A DNA stretch of 64,000 nucleotides from positions 281,133-345,132 of the forward strand of contig NZ_WHOS01000002.1 of assembly GCF_013340935.1 (NCBI RefSeq), read 5' to 3'. The notes beneath the pieces are model-generated. The model was not told where the DNA came from, made no database searches, and saw nothing but the letters and a program-made list of their open reading frames with translations. Numbering within the stretch: position 1 is the stretch's first letter; each line of letters opens with the position of its first letter. This DNA is from Azospirillum melinis. GTDB taxonomy: Bacteria; Pseudomonadota; Alphaproteobacteria; Azospirillales; Azospirillaceae. The translations under genes were made by a program, and so were the position numbers. Positions 32,785 to 40,782 of the stretch are shown here, one piece after another.

Positions 32785-33898
32785 GGAACCTCCCGGCGCT
32801 GAAGGGCGTGAAGCTGTCGCCGAGGCCGCCGGCCGCGATCAGCGGCGCCAGCGTCAGCGCATGGTTGGCGGCAAGGGTGACGCCGCTGTGGCAGGTGGCG
32901 ACGAAGGCGCCGGGCGCCGTCTTCGATTCCTCGTAGATCGGGAAGCCGTCCGGCGTCAGCACGCGCAGCGCCGCCCAGCTCCGCACCACGTTCAGCTTGC
33001 CCAGCAGCGGGAAGAAGCGGATGGCGCGCTGGGCAATGGCCGACGACACGCCGGGCTGGAGCGTGGTGTCGAAGCCGGCCTCCTCGAAGCTGTCGCCGAT
33101 CATCACCCCGCCCTCGTCGGTCTGGCGGACATAGACGGTGGGGTGGTGCAGGAAGGGGGCCGTCTTCTCGGTGACGATGACATGGCCGCGCTGCGGGCGG
33201 ACGGGGGCCGACAGCCCGACCATCGGCGCCAGCCGCGCGCTGTCATGGCCGGCGGCCAGCACGATCTTGCCGGCGCGGATTTCGCCGCCCGCTGTGGTCA
33301 TGCGGAAGCCGCCGTCGCGATGCTCGATCCGCTCGACCCGGTGGTTGGGCCGGTAATCGACGCCCAGCAGGCCGATGCCCTTGTGCAGGGTGCGTAAGAG
33401 CCGCAGCGAGTTGCAATGGCCGTCCAGCGGGCAATAGGTGCCGCCGACCACGTCCGGCCCGATGAAGGGCAGTTCCTTGCGCAGCGTCTCGCGGTCCATC
33501 ACCTCGTAGGGGTAACGGATCATGTCCGGCTGGTTGTGCAGCCGCATCATGGTGTTGGCGCGGGCCTGCAGATCCTCTTCCGACAGCATCGGCATGAAGC
33601 CGCCGGGACGGCGGTAGGCAACGTCCAGGCCGGTCTGCTCGCGCAGAAGATCGGCGAAGCCGCTCCAGTCGTCGGAGGATTTCTTGGTCCAGCCGGCATA
33701 TTCCGGCATGCCGAGACCCTTGCCCTGCACCCAGACCAGGGCGAAGTTGCCGCGCGACGGGCGCACGGCGATGTCGCCCTCGTCCAGCATGGCGACTTTC
33801 TGGCCGGCACGGGCGAGACCCCAGGCCAGCGCCGATCCGACCAGCCCGCCGCCGATCACGGCGACGTCGTATTCTCCGCCCCGACTGGGCTGCGTCAT
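32765..33898 (-). CDS. Second DAO-type FAD-dependent oxidoreductase
   Basis: 377 residues from ATG 33898 (GGGAG 8 bases before); the longer ORF start is rejected. Rossmann motif VAVIGGGLVGSALAWGLARAG near residue 12, PSRGNFALVWVQGKGLGMP in the segment that usually carries the SGxN..G motif of DAO proteins, and C-terminal CHSGVTLAANHALTLAPLI. It differs strongly from the DAO protein at 29866, so the operon encodes two catalytic subunits. They may work on successive C-N bonds or on two stereoisomers. First gene of the operon; a long inverted repeat lies about 93 bases upstream. Confidence 0.88.
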   Translation of the reverse strand: MTQPSRGGEYDVAVIGGGLVGSALAWGLARAGQKVAMLDEGDIAVRPSRGNFALVWVQGKGLGMPEYAGWTKKSSDDWSGFADLLREQTGLDVAYRRPGGFMPMLSEEDLQARANTMMRLHNQPDMIRYPYEVMDRETLRKELPFIGPDVVGGTYCPLDGHCNSLRLLRTLHKGIGLLGVDYRPNHRVERIEHRDGGFRMTTAGGEIRAGKIVLAAGHDSARLAPMVGLSAPVRPQRGHVIVTEKTAPFLHHPTVYVRQTDEGGVMIGDSFEEAGFDTTLQPGVSSAIAQRAIRFFPLLGKLNVVRSWAALRVLTPDGFPIYEESKTAPGAFVATCHSGVTLAANHALTLAPLIAAGGLGDSFTPFSAGRFHVPQAA

Positions 33899-33990
33899 CG
33901 TCTCCACTCCCGCCTTTTCAGTCCCGCTGACGGAATCGCACACTCCGTGCGCACCGGCCGCTGCCGTTATCGTATGGCGCGCATCGCCGA

Positions 33991-34017
33991 ATTCGACACC
34001 CGTATACAGTGTCGAAT
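33991..34017. promoter_or_regulatory. Perfect inverted repeat upstream of the oxidase operon
   Basis: Arms ATTCGACAC and GTGTCGAAT are exact complements around a 9-base spacer that itself contains the palindrome GTATAC. The site lies 93 bases before the start of the minus-strand oxidase operon in a locally A/T-rich stretch with further CGTAT copies (near 33970 and 34032). This is what an operator would look like; the likely protein is the LysR regulator at 34523. The rest of 33899-34296 shows no gene. Confidence 0.5.
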
Positions 34018-34296
34018 ATTTATCGATGCACCGTATATCTTTGAGATCGCGCCGGATCTGCCGGCGTTACACATGGATGTATTGCAAACTGCAGGGTTTT
34101 CTTTGCCGGAGCACCGCGGGATTCTGCCCGGCGATACCCGACCGTTCCCCCGAGTTCCCGTGATCCTTGCGACAGCATCGGCAGCCAACCTATAACTGTC
34201 AAATCAGATCGAAGGGGTGTTTCATGACTGAATGTTATGATTCGGTGGTGGGGGGTCGGTTTTTGGGGCTGCCTTTGCCGGTCATGTCCGTGAACG

Positions 34297-34450
34297 CCCT
34301 CTCTCGCCCCGGGAGAGGGAGGGGACCCGCCGAAGGCGGGGAGGGTGAGGGGTGGCTCAAGACTCAAGAACCCCATGGTTTCTTGGATTACCCCTCACCC
34401 TTCCCACCGCTGCGCGGCGGGCCCCTTCCCTCTCCCGGGACGGGAGAGGG
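34297..34450. repeat. Long imperfect inverted repeat (about 57-61 base arms)
   Basis: The left arm (34297-34353) begins CCCTCTCTCGCCCCGGGAG and ends GGGTGAGGGGT. The right arm (34390-34450) is its reverse complement with several mismatches and small gaps, and each arm holds its own smaller hairpin (CCGGGAGAGGG, CCGCCGAAGGCGGG). The arms are G-rich and match the CCCTCTCCC family seen at 17648 and 28279. It sits between the oxidase operon and the LysR gene and probably is a multi-copy intergenic element. A 119-codon frame through it is not a gene. Confidence 0.6.
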
Positions 34451-34522
34451 AACCATATGCGATCGCCTTGCTCTCAGGGGGGAGAGGGGATTAAGCCCGC
34501 GGTGTGAAGCGGGGGCGGCGCC

Positions 34523-35476
34523 ATGATCAATCCGCGCCAGATCGAGGCCTTCCGCGCCGTCATGCTGACCGGCGGCATCACCGCGGCGGCGGAGTTGCTG
34601 AACATCTCGCAACCGGCGGTCAGCCGGCTGATCGGCGACCTGCAATATGCGCTGAAGCTGACCCTGTTCGAACGGCGCGGCCCCCGCATCGCCCCGACCA
34701 GCGAGGCGATCTCGCTGTATCAGGTGGTCGACCGCGCCTTCGTCGGGCTGGAGCTGATCGAGCAGACGGCGCGCGACCTGACCGCAAGGCGCAGCGGCAC
34801 GCTCCGGGTGGCGGCGATGCCGGCGCTGGGCGTGGGGTTCCTGCCGCGTTACGTCGCGCGCTTCCTCGCCGAACGGCCGCGGGTGGACATCGCGCTGCGC
34901 GGCAGCACGTCGCCGATCATCCTGGACTGGGTGGCGACCGGCCAGTGCGAGCTGGGATTCGCCCACACCCCCATCGAGCATGCGGCGGTGCTGACCGAGA
35001 AGATCCATGGGCTTCCCGCCGTCGCCATCCTGCCGCCCGGCCATCCGCTGGCGGCCAAGGATGTGCTGGGGCCGAAGGATTTCGAGGGGGAGAGCTTCAT
35101 CTCCACCACGCCGCCGACCCTGCTGCGCTACCGCATCGACACCATCTTCGCCGACCATGACGTGTCGCGGGTGATGCGGGTGGAAACCCAGCTGACCATG
35201 AACGCCTGCGCCATGGTGGCGGCCGGGCATGGCATGTCGATCGTCGATCCCTTCACCGCCCAGGACTATGTCCCGCACGGGCTGGTCGTCCGCCCGTTCG
35301 AGCCGCGCATCGGCTTCGACATCGCCATCCTGCGCTCCGCCCAGGTGCCGCTGTCGATGATCGCCGAGGACTTCCTGGCCGGCTTCATGGAGGAAACGGT
35401 GCGCTTCCGCGACAACTTTTTCGGAAGCGGCGGCAGCGGAAACGCCATCCAACTCGTTCGCGGCACGGAATTATAA
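34523..35476 (+). CDS. LysR-family regulator, OccR/NocR-like
   Basis: 317 residues. The HTH begins MINPRQIEAFRAVMLTGGIT and continues AAAELLNISQPAVSRLIGDL; this N-terminus closely follows the pattern of opine-catabolism regulators OccR and NocR. The effector domain starts SGTLRVAAMPALGVGFLPRYVARF near residue 92. No strong ribosome binding site is visible. It lies between the oxidase operon and a Pot-type ABC operon, so it is the natural regulator for both, with an opine or related amine as effector. This is inferred from similarity of style and gene order. Confidence 0.87.
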   Translation: MINPRQIEAFRAVMLTGGITAAAELLNISQPAVSRLIGDLQYALKLTLFERRGPRIAPTSEAISLYQVVDRAFVGLELIEQTARDLTARRSGTLRVAAMPALGVGFLPRYVARFLAERPRVDIALRGSTSPIILDWVATGQCELGFAHTPIEHAAVLTEKIHGLPAVAILPPGHPLAAKDVLGPKDFEGESFISTTPPTLLRYRIDTIFADHDVSRVMRVETQLTMNACAMVAAGHGMSIVDPFTAQDYVPHGLVVRPFEPRIGFDIAILRSAQVPLSMIAEDFLAGFMEETVRFRDNFFGSGGSGNAIQLVRGTEL

Positions 35477-35724
35477 CATTTCCGGATGAATGATGGCGGG
35501 AATTCGATTTGACGGTTATGTGACTGCACCATCACCCTTGATCCATGTCCTGGGCGCGAAGCCTCAAGAAAAACAGCCCGCAGCAGACGCCCCGCAAAAG
35601 ACGGCGGGCAAGGTCAGGTGCGGTAAAAGCGGTGCTCCGGAGCGCAATGGAATGCGGTCCGCAGATCAGGCTCCGATGAATCCGGGATCGTAAACAGGGA
35701 CACAGGCTCTAGAGGAGAATGACG

Positions 35725-36774
35725 ATGCGCTCCGTGATGTGCGGGTTGATGGCGACGGCGGCCCTGTGGTGCGGCATGGCCGCGGTCCAGACGGCCCAGG
35801 CTCAGGAAAAGACGCTCTATGTCGCCGCCTATGGCGGGTCGTTCGAGCAGACCATGCGCAAGGACATCATCCCGGCCTTCGAAAAGGCGAACGGGGTGAA
35901 GATCGAGTATGTCGCCGGCAACTCGACCGACAACCTCGCCAAGCTGCAGGCCCAGCGGGGCAACCAGCAGATCGACGTCGTCATCCTCGACGACGGCCCG
36001 ATGTATCAGGCGGTGGCGCTGAACTTCTGCGCCGACCTGGAGAAGGCGCCGGTCTACGACCAGCTCTACGATCTGGCGAAGATGCCGTCGGGCAAGGCGG
36101 TCAACTTCGGCGCCGTCGGCACCGGCATCCTCTACAACAAGGCCTATTTCGACGAGAACAAGATCCCGGCCCCGACCTCGTGGAAGGACATCGAGGATCC
36201 GCGCTTCAAGAAGAAGCTGGCGATCCCGCCGATCAACAACAGCTACGGCCTGCATGCGCTGGTGATGATGGCGCGCCTGAACGGCGGCGGCGAGACCAAC
36301 ATCGAGCCGGGCTTCAAGGAGTTCAAGGACAAGATCAACCCGAACGTGCTGGCCTACGAGCCGTCGCCGGGCAAGATGACCGAGCTGTTCCAGAGCAACC
36401 AGGCCGTCATCGCCGTCTGGGGTTCGGGCCGCGCCAAGGCGCTGGCCGACACCGGCTTCCCCGCCACCTTCGTCTATCCCAAGGAAGGCGGCATCGTGCT
36501 GGGCTCCGCCGCCTGTCAGGTCGCCGGCAGCAAGAATGCGCCGGAGGCGCAGAAGTTCATCCAGCACATGCTGGGCGTCGAGGCGCAGACCGCTCTCGCC
36601 GTCAGCGCCGGCTTCGGCCCGGTGAACAAGACGGTGGAACTGCCCGCCGAGAAGCAGGCCGGCATCCCCTACGGTCCGGAACAGGTCGGCAAGCTGCTGG
36701 TGGTGGACTGGGACACCATCAACAAGAACCGCGAAGTCTGGAACAAGCGCTGGACCCGCGAGATCGAGCGCTGA
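35725..36774 (+). CDS. ABC transporter substrate-binding protein (PotD/spermidine-putrescine-like)
   Basis: 349 residues with a secretion signal of about 28 residues ending AAVQTAQAQ. The mature start KTLYVAAYGGSFEQTMRKDIIPAFEKANGVKIEYVAGNSTDNLAKL and the later AVGTGILYNKAYFDENKIPAPTSWKDIEDPRFKKKLAIP place it in the SBP_bac_8 / PotD-like family. AGGAG lies 7 bases before the ATG used; an ATG at 35719 is too close to it. The ATPase and two permeases follow. Expected ligand is a polyamine, opine or similar organic cation. Confidence 0.9.
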   Translation: MRSVMCGLMATAALWCGMAAVQTAQAQEKTLYVAAYGGSFEQTMRKDIIPAFEKANGVKIEYVAGNSTDNLAKLQAQRGNQQIDVVILDDGPMYQAVALNFCADLEKAPVYDQLYDLAKMPSGKAVNFGAVGTGILYNKAYFDENKIPAPTSWKDIEDPRFKKKLAIPPINNSYGLHALVMMARLNGGGETNIEPGFKEFKDKINPNVLAYEPSPGKMTELFQSNQAVIAVWGSGRAKALADTGFPATFVYPKEGGIVLGSAACQVAGSKNAPEAQKFIQHMLGVEAQTALAVSAGFGPVNKTVELPAEKQAGIPYGPEQVGKLLVVDWDTINKNREVWNKRWTREIER

Positions 36775-36849
36775 GGGTGTGAACACCCGTCCGCCGCCGG
36801 CTGCGCCGGAGGCGGGCGGGTCCCCTGCAAAGGGAAGGGAGACGACGGC

Positions 36850-37923
36850 ATGGCTTATCTGGTTCTCGACCAACTGACCAAGCGCTTCGGAAACTGGACG
36901 GCGGTCGACAACGTCTCGCTGACCGTGGAGAAGGGCGAGCTGATTTCGCTGCTGGGGCCGTCGGGCTGCGGCAAGACCACCACCTTGCAGATGATCGCCG
37001 GCTTCCTCGACGCCGACGGCGGCCGGGTGATGCTGGACGGCCAGGATCTGCTGGCGAAGAAGCCGAACGAGCGCGGGCTCGGTATCGTCTTCCAGAGCTA
37101 TGCCCTGTTCCCGCACATGACCGCCGCGGAGAACGTCGCCTTCGGGCTGGAGATGCGCAGGATCGCCCGCGCCGACCGCGACCGCATGGTCGCCGACGCG
37201 CTGAAGCTGGTCGGGCTGGAGCAGTATGGCGACCGCCACCCCCGCCGGATGTCGGGCGGCCAGCAGCAGCGCGTCGCCCTGGCGCGCGCGCTGGTGATCA
37301 AGCCGAGCCTGCTGCTGCTCGACGAGCCGCTGTCGAACCTGGACGCCAAGATGCGCGAGGAGATGCAGATCGAGCTGCGCCGCATCCAGCGCACCGTCGG
37401 CACCACCATGATCCTCGTCACCCACGACCAGTCGGAGGCGATGGCGCTGTCCGACCGCGTGGTGGTGATGAACAAGGGCCGCATCCAGCAGGTCGCCACC
37501 CCGCAGGAGGCCTACGACCATCCGGCCAACGCCTTCGTCGCCAACTTCCTGGGCCGCACCAACCTGCTGCCGGGGATGGTCGGCGGTGGTTCGGCGGGCA
37601 CCGTCATCACGGTGGCCGACAGCGTCTGGCCGGTGTCGCAGCCGATGGCGGCCGGTCCGGGGGCGCTGGCCGTGCGGCCGGAGAAGATCGGCTTCGTCGA
37701 TGCCGGGGGCCTGAGCGGCACCGTGCTGGCCCGCGTCTTCCAGGGCACGCAATGGCTGTTCGAGATCGAGACCGCGGCCGGACGGCTGATGGTGATCCGC
37801 CAGCATGACGGCTCGCCCCTGCCGGCGGAACGCGAGCGGGTGATGGTCGGCTGGCGGCCCGACGACATGGCGGTGATGCCTGCGGATCCGGATACCGCCT
37901 CCGGCGCACGGGAGGCGGCATGA
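36850..37923 (+). CDS. ABC transporter ATP-binding protein (PotA-like)
   Basis: 357 residues. Walker A is GPSGCGKTTT near residues 36-45, the signature MSGGQQQRVALARAL near 133-147, Walker B LLLLDEPLSNLDAKMR, and the H-loop Asp-His region VTHDQSEAMALSDRV. A C-terminal TOBE-type domain follows (about 240-350). The last four bases overlap the first permease gene (ATGA), which indicates translational coupling. It energises the PotB/PotC-like permeases for the solute bound by the preceding protein. Confidence 0.93.
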   Translation: MAYLVLDQLTKRFGNWTAVDNVSLTVEKGELISLLGPSGCGKTTTLQMIAGFLDADGGRVMLDGQDLLAKKPNERGLGIVFQSYALFPHMTAAENVAFGLEMRRIARADRDRMVADALKLVGLEQYGDRHPRRMSGGQQQRVALARALVIKPSLLLLDEPLSNLDAKMREEMQIELRRIQRTVGTTMILVTHDQSEAMALSDRVVVMNKGRIQQVATPQEAYDHPANAFVANFLGRTNLLPGMVGGGSAGTVITVADSVWPVSQPMAAGPGALAVRPEKIGFVDAGGLSGTVLARVFQGTQWLFEIETAAGRLMVIRQHDGSPLPAERERVMVGWRPDDMAVMPADPDTASGAREAA

Positions 37924-38849
37924 GCATGGCGGCATCCACCGAAAGCCAAGTGCAGGCGAATGCCCCGGCCACGGCACCCCCGCCGCGCCGTCCGCGCCGC
38001 TGGCCCTGGACGCCCTATCTGCTGAGCGCGCCAGGGCTGGCCCTGTTCGCGGTGCTGCTGCTGGTGCCGCTGGTCATGACCTTCCTCTTGTCGCTGAACA
38101 GCTTCAGCTTCTATGGCGGCATCGAGAATGTCTGGCAGATCGGCAACTATGCCGACATCGTCGCCGACAGCTATTTCCACGAGGTCTTCCTGCGCACCTT
38201 CCGCATCGCCGCGGTGGTGACGATCCTCTGCGCGCTGTTCGGCGCGCCGGAGGCCTACATCCTGCGCCGGATGAAGTCGCCGTGGCGGGGCTTGTGCCTG
38301 CTGATCGTGCTGGGGCCGCTGCTGATCTCGGTGGTGTCGCGGACGCTGGGCTGGGCGCTGCTGTTCGGCTCGACCGGGCTGGTCAACCAGGGGCTGATGG
38401 GGCTGGGGCTGATCGCGACGCCCATCGAGTTCATGTACACCGAGACCGGCGTCATCATCGCGCTGACCCATGTGCTGGTGCCCTTCATGGTGCTGTCGGT
38501 GTGGGCCTCGCTCCAGCGGCTCGACCCGCAGGTGGAGAATGCGGCGCTGTCGCTGGGCGCCGGGCCGCTGACGGTGATGCGCCGGGTGGTGCTGCCGCAG
38601 ATCGTGCCGGGCATCCTGTCGGGGTCGATCATCGTCTTCGCCCTGGCGGCCAGCGCCTTCGCCACCCCGGCGATCATCGGCGGGCGGCGGCTGAAGGTGG
38701 CGGCGACGCTCGCCTATGACGAGTTCCTGAACACGCTGAACTGGCCGTTGGGCGCCACGGTGGCGGTGCTGCTGCTGATCGCCAACGTCGTCATCATCGT
38801 CGGCTGCAACCGGCTGGTCGAACGTCGCTACAAACAGGTGTTCGAATGA
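37920..38849 (+). CDS. ABC transporter permease (PotB-like)
   Basis: 309 residues with about six membrane segments after a Pro-rich cytoplasmic N-terminus. The EAA loop of ABC permeases is at QVENAALSLGAGPLTVMRRVVLPQIVPGILSG, residues about 200-230. Start and end overlap the neighbouring genes by four bases each, so the unit is coupled. It forms half of the inner-membrane channel. Confidence 0.9.
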   Translation: MSMAASTESQVQANAPATAPPPRRPRRWPWTPYLLSAPGLALFAVLLLVPLVMTFLLSLNSFSFYGGIENVWQIGNYADIVADSYFHEVFLRTFRIAAVVTILCALFGAPEAYILRRMKSPWRGLCLLIVLGPLLISVVSRTLGWALLFGSTGLVNQGLMGLGLIATPIEFMYTETGVIIALTHVLVPFMVLSVWASLQRLDPQVENAALSLGAGPLTVMRRVVLPQIVPGILSGSIIVFALAASAFATPAIIGGRRLKVAATLAYDEFLNTLNWPLGATVAVLLLIANVVIIVGCNRLVERRYKQVFE

Positions 38850-39646
38850 ACCGCAACGGCCCGATCGCGCTGATCTTCCACGTCCTGTTCCTGGGCTTCC
38901 TGCTGGCGCCGATCCTGATCGTCTGCGCGGTGGCCTTCACCTCGCAGGGCTACCTGTCGCTGCCGACCGAGGGGCTGTCGCTGCGCTGGTTCCGCGCCAT
39001 CGGCGACAATCCGGAATTCATCCGCGCCTTCAAGGACAGTTTGCTGCTGGGGGCGGTGTCGTCGACCCTGGCGATCCTGGTGGCGGTGCCGGCCGCGCTG
39101 GCCATCGCGCGCCACCAGTTCTTCGGGCGCGAGGCGATCCAGGCGCTGTTCCTGTCGCCGCTGATGGTGCCGCACATCGTTCTCGGCATCGCCTTCCTGC
39201 GCTTCTTCACCATGATCGGGCTGGGCGGCACCTTCGCCGGGCTGGTGCTGAGCCATGTCATCATCATCCTGCCCTTCGCGCTGCGGCTGATCCTGGCGGC
39301 GTCGACCGGCATGGACCGGGCGGTGGAGAATGCGGCGGCGTCGCTGGGCGCGTCGTCCTGGACCTGCTTCCGCCGGGTGACGCTGCCGCTGATCCTGCCG
39401 GGCGTGGCGAGCGGCTGGGTGCTGGCCTTCATCAACAGCTTCGACGAGGTGACGATGACCGTCTTCATCGCCTCGCCGGAGACCACCACCCTGCCCGTCC
39501 GCCTGTTCCTCTACATCCAGGACAACATCGACCCGCTGGTGGCGGCGGTGTCGGCGGTGCTGATCTTCCTGACCGTGGCCGCCATGCTGGTGCTCGACCG
39601 CGTCTATGGGCTTGAACGGCTGCTGGTCGGCAAGGGCCGCGACTGA
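38846..39646 (+). CDS. ABC transporter permease (PotC-like)
   Basis: 266 residues, six predicted membrane segments, with the EAA loop AVENAAASLGASSWTCFRRVTLPLILPGVASG near residues 155-185. It is the second half of the channel and the last gene of the four-gene operon. A clear intrinsic terminator starts 36 bases after the stop. Confidence 0.9.
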   Translation: MNRNGPIALIFHVLFLGFLLAPILIVCAVAFTSQGYLSLPTEGLSLRWFRAIGDNPEFIRAFKDSLLLGAVSSTLAILVAVPAALAIARHQFFGREAIQALFLSPLMVPHIVLGIAFLRFFTMIGLGGTFAGLVLSHVIIILPFALRLILAASTGMDRAVENAAASLGASSWTCFRRVTLPLILPGVASGWVLAFINSFDEVTMTVFIASPETTTLPVRLFLYIQDNIDPLVAAVSAVLIFLTVAAMLVLDRVYGLERLLVGKGRD

Positions 39647-39682
39647 CACGGCAAAGCGTCTTCCGGTTTCCTCCCTGGACTG

Positions 39683-39714
39683 CCCCGCACCTCCCCGGTG
39701 CGGGGTATTTTTTT
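39683..39714 (+). terminator. Rho-independent terminator of the Pot-like operon
   Basis: Arms CCCCGCACC and GGTGCGGGG (9 pairs) enclose TCCCC and are followed by TATTTTTTT. This is the clearest intrinsic terminator in the window. It isolates the Pot-like operon from the next promoter at 39782. Confidence 0.9.
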
Positions 39715-39781
39715 GCGCGGCATCGGAGCCGTTACGCCGATGGTTCAGGATGCAAATGATTCGCTCACACCATTTTCTGTG

Positions 39782-39827
39782 TTGACCGCAGGGGCATGCG
39801 GACGTACTTTTAACCAGCCGGTTAAAA
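39782..39827 (+). promoter_or_regulatory. Promoter with overlapping palindromic operator
   Basis: The -35 TTGACC (39782-39787) and -10 TACTTT (39805-39810) are 17 bases apart. A perfect palindrome TTTTAACC-AGCC-GGTTAAAA (39808-39827) starts inside the -10 box, exactly where a repressor would block initiation. TetR proteins bind such sites, and a TetR gene closes this operon at 47463. It lies 52 bases before the first transporter gene. Confidence 0.65.
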
Positions 39828-39878
39828 CATAGCGACCGCCACACTGGTCGCCCCGAGCCCGCCGGCCGGAGGAGACGC

Positions 39879-40688
39879 ATGGAACCCCGCTCTCGCTCGG
39901 GCGCAGCGTTGCGCCTGCTCAATTCCGACTGGGTCCGCCCCATCCTGCTGATGGTCATCCTGCTGGTTCTGTGGGATCTGTCGGTCCGGGTGTTCGGCGT
40001 CCCGGCCTATCTCGTGCCGAAGCCCGGCGACGTCGTGCTGGCGATGATCGACGAATGGCCGCGCCTGCTGGCCGAATCCGTCCCGACCTTCACGGCCACG
40101 CTCGGCGGCTTCGCGCTGTCGGTGCTGTTCGGCATTCCCATCGCGATGCTGATCGCCGGATCGCGCGTGGTCGAAGCCTACGTCTATCCGCTGCTGGTCT
40201 TCTCGCAGTCGATCCCCAAGGTCGCCATCGCGCCGCTGTTCGTGGTGTGGTTCGGCTTCGGCCTGATGCCGAAGGTGATCGCCGCCTTCCTGCTGGGTTT
40301 CTTCCCGGTCGTGGTGTCGGCGGTGCAGGGCTTCAAGTCGGTCGACAACGAGATGATGGATCTCGCCCGCTCGATGAAGGCGTCGCGCCTCCAGACCTTC
40401 CAGATGGTCAGCCTGCCGCACGCCCTGCCGGCGATCTTCGCCGGGCTGAAGGTCTCGATCACGCTGGCCGTGGTCGGGGCGGTGGTCGGCGAATTCGTCG
40501 GCTCCAACTCCGGCATCGGCTTCGTCCTGCAACGCTCCATCGGCAACTTCGAGCTGCCGCTGATGTTCGCGGCGCTGACCGTGCTGGCGCTGATGGGCGT
40601 CGTGCTGTTCTGGGTCATCGACGTGGTCGAGCGCTTCTCCATTCCCTGGCACTCCAGCCAGCGCCACAAGGCCAATCTCGGCGCCTGA
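39879..40688 (+). CDS. ABC transporter permease (SsuC/ThiX-like)
   Basis: 269 residues with about six membrane segments. It has the nitrate/sulfonate/taurine/pyrimidine class pattern: YLVPKPGDVVLAMIDEWPRLL after the first segment, PLLVFSQSIPKVAIAPLFVVWFGFGLMPKV in the middle, and the EAA-like loop ARSMKASRLQTFQMVSLPHALPAIFAGLKVS near residues 165-195. It opens the operon controlled by the promoter at 39782 and works with the binding protein and ATPase encoded next. Confidence 0.9.
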   Translation: MEPRSRSGAALRLLNSDWVRPILLMVILLVLWDLSVRVFGVPAYLVPKPGDVVLAMIDEWPRLLAESVPTFTATLGGFALSVLFGIPIAMLIAGSRVVEAYVYPLLVFSQSIPKVAIAPLFVVWFGFGLMPKVIAAFLLGFFPVVVSAVQGFKSVDNEMMDLARSMKASRLQTFQMVSLPHALPAIFAGLKVSITLAVVGAVVGEFVGSNSGIGFVLQRSIGNFELPLMFAALTVLALMGVVLFWVIDVVERFSIPWHSSQRHKANLGA

Positions 40689-40782
40689 CGGCACTTCAAA
40701 ACATCCATTCATCGACAAGAACCCCGACGCCGCACAACGCAGGCCGACGGGGCGATCCACCACCCATGGGAGGTCACCGGTC

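Noticed and set aside
34167..34526. 119-codon ORF upstream of the OccR-like gene
   Set aside because: It runs through the long inverted repeat, giving Gly/Arg/Pro low complexity.
35490..35693. 67-codon ORF before the Pot-type binding protein
   Set aside because: No ribosome binding site or recognisable pattern; this is probably leader or promoter DNA.
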